A stretch of 10,653 nucleotides of DNA from GCA-003244245 sp035276605. GTDB taxonomy: Bacteria; Actinomycetota; Actinomycetes; Mycobacteriales; Pseudonocardiaceae. Below the pieces are notes generated by a model, which searched no databases, was not told the DNA's origin, and was given only the letters and a program-made list of their open reading frames with translations. Both the position numbers and the translations under genes were made by a program. How positions within the stretch are numbered: the first letter of the stretch is position 1; every line of letters begins with the position of its first letter. Positions 1-6,762 of this stretch are shown here, in pieces. The stretch covers positions 1 to 10,653 of the forward strand of contig DATELN010000077.1 in assembly GCA_035276605.1 (NCBI GenBank), given 5' to 3'.

Positions 1-1567
1 CATGGGCTTCGGCGACGGCCGAGTCGTTCAGCAGTCGCGACACTGCAGCACTCGGCTGGCCGGAGATCACCGCGGTGAGGTCAGACTGCAAGATCACTGT
101 GCACGGCGTCTCGGCAAGCAGCGCCATGCATCGCCGGGCCAGCTCGTCCACGCCGTCCGCCGGACTGGCCCCAGCCGTGGCCAGCAGGTGCTCGCCAAGC
201 TCGGATACCACGTCGCTGGCGACCACCCCGAGCAGCTCGGCCTCGCGGATGGCCGCGGCCACCTTGCTCGCGCGCTGGCCGGCGTCGTAACCGTGCAGTG
301 GGAAGAACCAGTCGATCTCCTCCCCCGCGGCCCGCACCGAGGTGCCACAACCAGTAGCCGGCAGCAACGCTCGCCGCAGCAGTCCAGCGGCGGACGCGAG
401 CGGCAACGGCGGCGGAAGGTCCCTGTCCCCGTCGATTTCCCGGCTGGTCGGTGCGTGCTCGAGCCAGAACCAGGCACGCACCAGCGCGGCCCACTGCTGG
501 GCAGGTGGTGCGGCACGCCATTGCGCGTAAGCCTCGGTGGGGGCATACCCGACGTCGACTCGGCCCAGCAGTCCAGCGGCGTACGTCAAATCAATCCACA
601 GCACGAAAACGTCCTCGGGGATCAGCAGCCGCTTGGCCATCCGAGCCCGTTCCCGAATGCCGACACCGCCATTCTTCAAAGCCGCGATCGGCGTCGCACC
701 GGCCTCATCGAGCACGGTCGTCACCCCACGCACTGCCTCTTGGGCGGCAGCCTGCGCAGCCCGGCGCACCGCTGCCTGGTCAGCAGTGACGGCAGGGAGA
801 TGCGGTCGCCCGGTCAGGCATAGATTCCGTTCCGCCAGCCAGCTGGCGACAGCGACTTCCCGGGGTAGCTCAACCACGTTATTGATCGGCAGCAGCAGGC
901 CGGCCGCGACTAGCAGCTGCGTCGGATCACGGCTGCCGGCACGCGATAAGGAGCGAACCGAGTAGTGGTGGTGTGCGCCACACCGGTACTCGCCTAGCCG
1001 GTGTCTGACCGGCGCCGGCAGTCGCGTGATCACAGTGACTAGCGCGGGCAGATCCGCCATGAGCTCCGCCAGCAGGGCTGTCAGTTCCGGTTTGCGCAGA
1101 CCGTCGGCCGCGGCACCGAAGGCACAAACCGCCGCGTTCAAGTCATCGGCCAAGACCGATCCAGCAATCTTCGCCACCGGCCGTCCGCCGCCAATCTCCA
1201 CCAGCCAGTGCGCCGCCAGCCGTTCCGGCAAGTACCACACTCCGCCGCTGTCCCACGCCAGGCCCCGCCCGCACAGGTCCGCTACCGCACCACTCACCAC
1301 CTGCTCCGGGGCGCCCAGCAGCCGGCTCAAATTTGGGACTGTCGCCGATGCATCCAGCGCGACGATGGCCTGGCTGACGATCACGGTATCCCGGTTCAGC
1401 GAGCGCAAGGCGATGCCCAGCGACTCCGCACCACTCAGCCGCTGCGCAAGCTGGCTGAATCCCCGGGGAACCGGCTGCACCAGGACATCCGGGCGCGACT
1501 GGAGCAGCGCAGTGAGCGAGGACTCATCCACACCCGCCAGATACTCAGCAAAAGATCTTGCACTCAC
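1..1567 (-). CDS. helicase-associated (Helicase_C_3 / XPB N-terminal type) protein, partial
   Basis: The minus strand reads open for 522 codons from a GTG at 1567 to the left edge, so the C-terminus is missing. The GTG is the first start after an in-frame TGA at 1574-1576. The ribosome binding site is weak. The N-terminus (MSARSFAEYLAGVDESSL, then LLQSRPDV at 21-28) resembles the winged-helix-rich start of actinobacterial helicase-associated proteins such as Rv0862c of M. tuberculosis, usually about 750-850 residues. Residues 489-505 hold the family hallmark CTVILQSDLTAVISGQP, the start of the Helicase_C_3 region. In M. tuberculosis this family lies beside the XPB-like helicase gene ercc3; the equivalent position here is off the left edge. 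The role is not established; a DNA-repair or regulatory partner of a helicase is inferred. No ATPase motif is visible. Family confidence is high, precise orthology is not certain. Confidence 0.85.
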   Translation of the reverse strand, partial: MSARSFAEYLAGVDESSLTALLQSRPDVLVQPVPRGFSQLAQRLSGAESLGIALRSLNRDTVIVSQAIVALDASATVPNLSRLLGAPEQVVSGAVADLCGRGLAWDSGGVWYLPERLAAHWLVEIGGGRPVAKIAGSVLADDLNAAVCAFGAAADGLRKPELTALLAELMADLPALVTVITRLPAPVRHRLGEYRCGAHHHYSVRSLSRAGSRDPTQLLVAAGLLLPINNVVELPREVAVASWLAERNLCLTGRPHLPAVTADQAAVRRAAQAAAQEAVRGVTTVLDEAGATPIAALKNGGVGIRERARMAKRLLIPEDVFVLWIDLTYAAGLLGRVDVGYAPTEAYAQWRAAPPAQQWAALVRAWFWLEHAPTSREIDGDRDLPPPLPLASAAGLLRRALLPATGCGTSVRAAGEEIDWFFPLHGYDAGQRASKVAAAIREAELLGVVASDVVSELGEHLLATAGASPADGVDELARRCMALLAETPCTVILQSDLTAVISGQPSAAVSRLLNDSAVAEAH

Positions 1568-1665
1568 GTCCCGTCATTCTGCCGACGGACTGCTCGAGGG
1601 CTTGCACCGGGTGACGACAATCCAGCGGGAAATATGCATACTCTATCGGCGCCACAGCAATTATT

Positions 1666-1679
1666 GTTACAGCTGTAAC
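1666..1679. promoter_or_regulatory. perfect 14-bp palindrome, candidate operator
   Basis: GTTACAGCTGTAAC is identical to its reverse complement. It starts 43 bp upstream of the DUF3761 gene's ATG, in the 141-bp gap between two divergent genes. It overlaps a TATTGT at 1662-1667 that fits the actinobacterial -10 pattern TANNNT on the plus strand, so a bound protein could block or set transcription there. The GTTAC/GTAAC half-sites recall those recognised by OmpR-family regulators such as MtrA or GlnR, but the 4-bp spacing does not match a consensus I can vouch for. The regulator is unknown. Confidence 0.4.
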
Positions 1680-1708
1680 GAACGAAGCTCGTTTGACGAA
1701 AAGCGAGC

Positions 1709-2188
1709 ATGTTACCCATAGTGCCGCGCTTTAAAACCCGAAGAATGCTAACCGCATTGGCGATGTCCGGCGCGCTTTTCGCGAGCGGCGCATCGATTGC
1801 CGCATGCGAAAACGCGACCACGGCACAACCATCCGGTCCGCAATTGTCCACAGAGATCCCCAGCAACTTTGCCACGCCGGCACCTCCACCGATAACGAAA
1901 ACGCTGGTGGCCACGCCGCCGCCAGCACCGCCCGTGGCGCTCGTGGCGCCGAAGCCGGAGCCCGCTGTCACAGCGCCCGCACCTGCACCCGCCGCGCCAG
2001 CGCCGCAAAGCTTGTCCTGCGCCGGGGACTACTACCGCAACAGCGACGGCAACTGCGTACACCGGCCAGAGCAGGCCATCGCCGCTCCGTCTGGTGCCAC
2101 GGCGCAATGTGAGGACGGTAGTTACAGCTTCAGCCAACACCGGCAAGGCACCTGCTCGCACCACGGCGGTGTCGCGCGATGGTTGTGA
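1709..2188 (+). CDS. secreted or lipid-anchored Pro/Ala-rich protein with C-terminal DUF3761 domain
   Basis: The 159-residue product has three parts. Residues 1-32 are a signal peptide: a basic start with R7, K9, R11 and R12, then a hydrophobic stretch ending ASIAA before C33. The sequence IAAC at 30-33 fits a lipobox, so lipid attachment at C33 is plausible; signal peptidase I cleavage is the alternative. Residues about 50-100 are a Pro/Ala-rich linker, as in cell-wall-spanning proteins. Residues 101-159 form a DUF3761 domain, with YYRNSDGNCVHRP at 108-120 and SFSQHRQGTCSHHGGVARWL at 140-159, and four cysteines (104, 116, 134, 149) that could form two disulfides. DUF3761 has no assigned function that I know of; a surface or periplasmic location is the safe inference. 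GTG 1721 and ATG 1745 are alternative starts, since the site before 1709 is weak. The stop lies 6 bp from the convergent glgX stop. Confidence 0.85.
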   Translation: MLPIVPRFKTRRMLTALAMSGALFASGASIAACENATTAQPSGPQLSTEIPSNFATPAPPPITKTLVATPPPAPPVALVAPKPEPAVTAPAPAPAAPAPQSLSCAGDYYRNSDGNCVHRPEQAIAAPSGATAQCEDGSYSFSQHRQGTCSHHGGVARWL

Positions 2189-2194
2189 GCAGCC

Positions 2195-4312
2195 TCAATA
2201 CTGGCAGCGCAGGACGAGCATTGCTCTGGCCTGCACCCGCAGCCGGCCGCCCGCCACCGCATCGCGTTGCCTGCGCCGGGCATTGGCCAGCAGCGGGTCA
2301 GCGGTATCCACCACGATCTCCCAACTTCCGCCATACGTAGAGTCAGGCAGGGTGAAAGTGATCTGCCGGTGATGAGCATTGATGAGCAGCAGGAATGAAT
2401 CGTCGAGAATGCGTTCGCCGAGAGCGTCCTGTTCCGGGATGCCCCGCCCGTTGAGGAATATGCCGACGGTCTTGGCGAACCCGGCATTCCAGTCGTCGTC
2501 GCTCATCTGCTGCCCGTCGGGGCGCAGCCAGGCGATGTCCTCGATGTTGGAGCCGCGGATCGGGCGGCCCTGGAAAAATCGGCGCCGGCGAAATACCGGG
2601 TGGGCGGCACGCAGCCGGGTAAGCGCGGCGGCGAACTCAGTGAGAACTGAATGGTGGCGGGCGTCGTCCCAATCCACCCAGCTGATTTCACTATCCTGGC
2701 AGTACACATTGTTGTTGCCGCGCTGGGTGCGGCCGAATTCGTCCCCGTGCGCGAGCATGGGGACGCCTTGAGAAAGTAACAAGGTGGCCAACATGTTGCG
2801 CTTCTGACGTTCCCGCAACGCGACAATTTTACCGTCTTCGGTAGGACCCTCGACGCCGCAGTTCCACGACCGGTTATGGCTTTCTCCATCGCGGTTGTCT
2901 TCGCCGTTGGCTTCATTATGCTTGTGGTTGTACGACACCAGGTCGTTCAACGTAAATCCGTCGTGGGCGGTCACAAAGTTGATTGAGGCGATGGGCCGGC
3001 GGTTGTCTGCCTCGTAGAGATCCGACGAACCGGTGAATCGGGATGCGAACTCAGCAAGCGTGGCCGGCTCACCGCGCCAGAAATCGCGCACAGTATCGCG
3101 GTATTTGCCGTTCCACTCGGTCCACAACGGCGGGAAGCGGCCGACCTGATAGCCGCCCTCGCCGACGTCCCACGGTTCCGCGATCAGCTTGACCTGGCTG
3201 ACCACCGGATCCTGGTTGACTAAATCGAAGAACGCCGCCAGCCGATCTACCTCATGAAACTCCCGGGCCAGCGTGGCCGCCAGGTCGAACCGGAAGCCGT
3301 CCACGTGCATGTCGAGCACCCAGTACCGCAGCGAATCCATGATCAGCCGCAGCGGCTCGGGATGGCGGACGTTGAGGCTGTTTCCGGTGCCAGTGGTGTC
3401 GTAATAGTGTCTCGGATCCCCCTGCACCAGCCGGTAGTAGGCCGGATTGTCGATACCCCGGAACGACAGCGTCGGTCCTAGATGATTGCCCTCGGCGGTG
3501 TGGTTGTAGACCACATCCAGAATGACCTCAATCCCGGCCTGATGAAGTGACCGGACCATGGACTTGAATTCCTGCACCTGCTGGCCACGGGTGCCGAAGC
3601 AGGCGTAATCGTTGTGCGGGGCAAAGAAGCCGATGGTGTTGTAACCCCAGTAGTTGGACAATCCACGATCCACCAGCGTGGAATCGTGCACGAACTGGTG
3701 CACCGGCATGAGCTCTACTGCAGTGATCCCCAGATCACGGAAATGTTTGATCATGACTGGATGGGCGATACCGGCGTAGGTGCCGCGGACGTCCTTGGGA
3801 ATACGCGGGTGCAGAATGGTCATACCCTTGACATGCGCCTCGTAAATCACCGTCTGATGGTAAGGAATCCGCGGCGGCCGATCGTCGCTCCAATCGAAGA
3901 AAGGATTGGTTACCACCGAGGTCATCGCGTAGGGCGCGGAATCGTCGTCATTGTAGGAAGCCGGGTCACCGAACCGGTACGAAAACAGCGCCTCGTTCCA
4001 CTTGATGTGGCCGTCGATCGCCTTGGCATACGGATCGAGGAGCAGCTTGTTGGGGTTGCACCGCAGACCCGACCCCGGGTCGTACGGGCCGTGCACCCGG
4101 TAGGCGTAACGCTGGCCTGGACCCACCCGCGGTAGGTAGCCGTGCCAGACGAAGCCATCGCGCTCGGGCAGGGTGATCCGCGTCTCCTTGCCCCTGTCGT
4201 CGAACAGGCACAGCTCGATGCGGTGGGCAACCTCAGAAAAGATGGAGAAGTTGGTCCCGCCACCGTCATAGGTCGCACCCAGGGGATATGACCTGCCAGG
4301 CCAGATGTACAC
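2195..4312 (-). CDS. glgX: glycogen debranching enzyme GlgX/TreX (GH13 isoamylase type)
   Basis: The 705-residue product matches the GlgX/TreX family in length (about 700-720). The enzyme hydrolyses alpha-1,6 branch linkages of glycogen, typically on branches already shortened by phosphorylase, in the cytoplasm. The N-terminal beta-sandwich (CBM48 type) starts at WPGRSYPLGATYDGGGTNFS (4-23). GH13 region I is DVVYNHTAEGN at 266-276. Region II is GFRFDLA, with nucleophile D343. Region III is AEPWD, with acid/base E379. Region IV is FVTAHDG, with D451. All catalytic residues are present. GTG 4312 is preceded by GGAGG four bases upstream, and no better in-frame start lies above it even though the frame stays open to about 4870. 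It is convergent with the DUF3761 gene and divergent from argS. The treY/treZ partners that accompany TreX in many actinobacteria are not in this window. It closely resembles my memory of M. tuberculosis Rv1564c; ortholog or second copy cannot be decided here. Confidence 0.95.
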   Translation of the reverse strand: MYIWPGRSYPLGATYDGGGTNFSIFSEVAHRIELCLFDDRGKETRITLPERDGFVWHGYLPRVGPGQRYAYRVHGPYDPGSGLRCNPNKLLLDPYAKAIDGHIKWNEALFSYRFGDPASYNDDDSAPYAMTSVVTNPFFDWSDDRPPRIPYHQTVIYEAHVKGMTILHPRIPKDVRGTYAGIAHPVMIKHFRDLGITAVELMPVHQFVHDSTLVDRGLSNYWGYNTIGFFAPHNDYACFGTRGQQVQEFKSMVRSLHQAGIEVILDVVYNHTAEGNHLGPTLSFRGIDNPAYYRLVQGDPRHYYDTTGTGNSLNVRHPEPLRLIMDSLRYWVLDMHVDGFRFDLAATLAREFHEVDRLAAFFDLVNQDPVVSQVKLIAEPWDVGEGGYQVGRFPPLWTEWNGKYRDTVRDFWRGEPATLAEFASRFTGSSDLYEADNRRPIASINFVTAHDGFTLNDLVSYNHKHNEANGEDNRDGESHNRSWNCGVEGPTEDGKIVALRERQKRNMLATLLLSQGVPMLAHGDEFGRTQRGNNNVYCQDSEISWVDWDDARHHSVLTEFAAALTRLRAAHPVFRRRRFFQGRPIRGSNIEDIAWLRPDGQQMSDDDWNAGFAKTVGIFLNGRGIPEQDALGERILDDSFLLLINAHHRQITFTLPDSTYGGSWEIVVDTADPLLANARRRQRDAVAGGRLRVQARAMLVLRCQY

Positions 4313-4499
4313 GTACCCTCCGCTGATCCGCGATGTTCGTGCGGCGAGCCGTAGCCGCCCGGCTATTTCTTTGTATCGTCTACATAGAGTGTTCGCCAGC
4401 GCAAACCCAGCGCACGCCACGGCGCGCAGAGATCGACGGCCTGAGACAATGACTCGCAAGCCAGGGACCCGACCCGCCACGGCAAGGAGGAACGCTCGG
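4313..4499. other. divergent intergenic region between glgX and argS
   Basis: This 187-bp spacer must hold the promoters of both flanking genes. The glgX ribosome binding site, GGAGG on the minus strand, lies at its left end (4317-4321). The argS site lies at its right end. The stretch around 4361-4390 is visibly more A/T-rich and includes TAGAGT (4385-4390), a possible -10 for argS, but without a clear -35. No tRNA, attenuator or T-box-like structure was recognised. Open reading frames run through it from both sides, but no start with a ribosome binding site lies inside except the in-frame ATG at 4449 discussed under argS. Confidence 0.4.
4484..4490 (+). promoter_or_regulatory. ribosome binding site that sets the argS TTG start
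   Basis: AAGGAGG lies nine bases before TTG at 4500. It favours this rare start over the in-frame ATG at 4449, which has no comparable site and would add 17 residues unlike the family's N-terminus. Confidence 0.75.
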
Positions 4500-6266
4500 T
4501 TGACTGAGCATGAGGTGCCCTCGCTGACCAAGCTCGTCGAGGACGCAGTATCCGGCGCGATCACTCGTGCGGTACCCGACGTGGCCGGCGCTGACCCCGT
4601 GGTCCGGCGTTCTGAGCACGCCGATTTCCAGTCCAACGCCGCGCTGGCACTGGCCAAACGCACCCGTACCAAGCCAGCCGCGTTGGCCGCCACCGTGTCC
4701 GAAGAGCTGCGTGCTGATCCCGGCGCTGCGGTGGCTGAGGTAGCCGTTTCCGGGCCGGGGTTTCTGAACCTGACGCTCGCCGAGCCGGCATTGTGGCGAC
4801 AGGTCACCGCCCGGCTGGCCAGTCCGCGTCTGGGCGTGGGCAGCCCCGAACAGGGCCGGCGCACCGTCATCGACTACTCGGCCCCCAACATCGCCAAGGA
4901 AATGCACGTCGGTCACCTGCGCACCACCATCATCGGTGACTGCCTGGTCCGCGTACTGGGCTTTTTAGGCGCGGACGTGATCCGGCAAAACCATCTCGGC
5001 GACTGGGGCACCCAGTTCGGGATGCTCATCCAGTACCTCGACGAGCATCCCGAAGCCAGCTGGCACCACGATCAACTCAGTGCCGGCACCTCGACCGTCT
5101 CGGCACTGGATGATCTCTACCGCGCGGCCCGCGTCGCTTTCGATGCCGACCCCGCCTTCGCCGAGCGCGCCCGAGCACGGGTGGTCGCATTGCAGGCCGG
5201 CGACGAGGACACCGTCGCCCGCTGGAAGGCCATCGTCACCGAGTCAGAGTTCGCGTTCGACGCGATCTACCAACGGCTTGGGGTGCTGCTGGAGCCCGAA
5301 GACGCTGATGGCGAGTCGTTCTACAACTCCATGCTGCCCGATGTCGTCGACGAGCTAACCGCCGCTGGTATCGCGGTCGAAAGCGATGGCGCGCTAGTGA
5401 TGTTCTCTGACGAGGTCACTGGCCCAGACGGCAACCCGGCGACGCTCATGGTGCGCAAGCAAGACGGCGGGTATGGCTACGACACCACCGATCTGGCCGC
5501 CATCCGGTATCGCGTCCGCGACCTCAAGGCCGACCGCATCCTCTACGTGGTCGACGCTCGCCAGGCCCTGCACTTCCGACTCATCTTCGAAGCGGCGCGG
5601 CGCGCCGGCTGGCTCACCGATGGCATTGAGGCCGCTCACGTCAGCTACGGCACCGTGCTCGGTCCCGACGGGCGGCCGTTTAAGACTCGCTCCGGTGGCA
5701 CCGTCAAGCTCATGGAGCTGCTGGATGCCGCCGTCGACCGGGCGAAAGCCAGTGTTTCCGAGAAGGTTCACCAGCTCACCGACGACGAGTTGGCCCGGAT
5801 CGCCGAGCAAGCCGGCATCGGCGCGGTCAAGTACGCCGATCTGTCCACTTCGCGCACCAAGGACTACGTGTTCGACGTCGAGCGCATGGTGTCGTTCAAC
5901 GGCAACACCGGGGTGTACCTGCAATACGCGCACACCCGGATCTGCTCCATCCTGCGTAAAGCCGGCGAGGTCAACACTGACGTCGATCCGGCGCTGCCGC
6001 TGCATCCCGCGGAACGAGCTGTCATTCTCGCCGCGGACGCCTTCGGCGACGTCCTCGCTGAAGTCGGCCGGGCCTTGGAACCGCACCGGCTGTGCGGGTA
6101 CCTCTACGAACTGGCGAAGGCCTTCACCGACTTCTACGAGGCCTGCCCCGTGCTAGCGGCCGACGAGCCCGTCCGGGCTAACCGCCTCGCGCTGTGCCAG
6201 CTGTCCGCTCGCACCCTGCGGCAGGGACTGGACCTGCTGGGCATCGCGGCCCCGGAACGCATGTAA
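4500..6266 (+). CDS. argS: arginyl-tRNA synthetase, E. coli-type (no canonical KMSKS)
   Basis: The 588-residue product charges tRNA-Arg with arginine, using ATP, in the cytoplasm. An N-terminal tRNA-binding domain (to about 95, with SGPGFLNLTL at 84-93) leads to the class I catalytic core. The HIGH signature is HVGH at 136-139, inside DYSAPNIAKEMHVGHLRTTI. NHLGDWGTQFG (164-174) follows. In place of KMSKS stands GRPFKTRSGGTVKL (391-404), as in E. coli ArgRS. The DALR anticodon-binding domain begins near NTGVYLQYAHTR (469-480) and ends in GIAAPERM at the C-terminus. The protein aligns by eye along its length with E. coli ArgS. It does not resemble the ArgRS I recall for M. tuberculosis (Rv1292), which has KMSK and IHIGGTRW, so the host may have a second enzyme. 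The TTG start is chosen on the ribosome binding site at 4484. It probably forms an operon with the DUF488 gene 7 bp downstream. Confidence 0.95.
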   Translation: MTEHEVPSLTKLVEDAVSGAITRAVPDVAGADPVVRRSEHADFQSNAALALAKRTRTKPAALAATVSEELRADPGAAVAEVAVSGPGFLNLTLAEPALWRQVTARLASPRLGVGSPEQGRRTVIDYSAPNIAKEMHVGHLRTTIIGDCLVRVLGFLGADVIRQNHLGDWGTQFGMLIQYLDEHPEASWHHDQLSAGTSTVSALDDLYRAARVAFDADPAFAERARARVVALQAGDEDTVARWKAIVTESEFAFDAIYQRLGVLLEPEDADGESFYNSMLPDVVDELTAAGIAVESDGALVMFSDEVTGPDGNPATLMVRKQDGGYGYDTTDLAAIRYRVRDLKADRILYVVDARQALHFRLIFEAARRAGWLTDGIEAAHVSYGTVLGPDGRPFKTRSGGTVKLMELLDAAVDRAKASVSEKVHQLTDDELARIAEQAGIGAVKYADLSTSRTKDYVFDVERMVSFNGNTGVYLQYAHTRICSILRKAGEVNTDVDPALPLHPAERAVILAADAFGDVLAEVGRALEPHRLCGYLYELAKAFTDFYEACPVLAADEPVRANRLALCQLSARTLRQGLDLLGIAAPERM

Positions 6267-6273
6267 TGTCCTT

Positions 6274-6762
6274 ATGAGCAATGCGCGAATTCGGATCCGG
6301 CGCGTCTACGACACCCCGACTTCCGACGACGGGACCCGGGTGCTTGTCGACCGGATCTGGCCGCGAGGGCTGTCCAAGGAGGCGGCTACCTTAGACGACT
6401 GGATCAAAGCCGCTGCCCCGTCCACCGAGCTGCGCAAATGGTATGCGCACGATCCGGGCAAGTTCCCGCAGTTCCGCACCCGCTATCGCGCCGAGCTCGC
6501 GGCGCCGGCCAGCCGCCCGGCGGTGGCGCAGCTGCGCCAGCTCGCCACCGATCGGCCGCTGACCCTGCTCACCGCAACCCGGGACATCGAGCACAGCCAT
6601 GTCGCAGTGCTCGCCGATGTACTCGCCGAATCGGAATTCGACGAAGGCGGCGACGACCCCTGCTGGTCGGCGCAAGTGTGCCCGTCCTGCGGCCGATTCG
6701 CCGAGCACGATTCGCCGACCGAGTGCAGCTACTGTGGCGCCGAGCGGCCAATCATGTCGTGA
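6274..6762 (+). CDS. DUF488 protein with C-terminal four-cysteine zinc ribbon
   Basis: The 162-residue product starts with a complete DUF488 domain (about 5-118): VYDTPTSDDGTRVLVDRIWP RG-type start at 11-32, then LRKWYAHDP at 53-61 and LLTATRDIEHSHVAVL at 98-113. DUF488 proteins are usually about 115-120 residues and have no settled function. Here about 40 extra residues carry CPSCG (C136, C139) and CSYCG (C151, C154), a CxxC-11-CxxC zinc ribbon, plus C130. This suggests binding of nucleic acid, a protein or metal, or a structural role. The ATG at 6274 follows the argS stop by 7 bp and has no ribosome binding site of its own, so translation probably depends on argS. Its 3' end overlaps the opposing aminotransferase gene by 11 bp. 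Domain assignment is confident; function and the reason for linkage to argS are unknown. Confidence 0.88.
   Translation: MSNARIRIRRVYDTPTSDDGTRVLVDRIWPRGLSKEAATLDDWIKAAAPSTELRKWYAHDPGKFPQFRTRYRAELAAPASRPAVAQLRQLATDRPLTLLTATRDIEHSHVAVLADVLAESEFDEGGDDPCWSAQVCPSCGRFAEHDSPTECSYCGAERPIMS

Noticed and set aside
2..823. 273-codon plus-strand open frame at the left edge
   Set aside because: It is antisense to the helicase-associated gene, whose translation contains clear family motifs; the plus-strand product is low-complexity Arg/Gly/Pro-rich with no recognisable domain.
4313..4871. Extension of glgX up to about 4870
   Set aside because: The frame is open, but the extra residues cover argS, match no GlgX N-terminus, and GTG 4312 has a good ribosome binding site.
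5394..6086. 230-codon minus-strand open frame
   Set aside because: It mirrors argS, shows no domain, and has no ribosome binding site.
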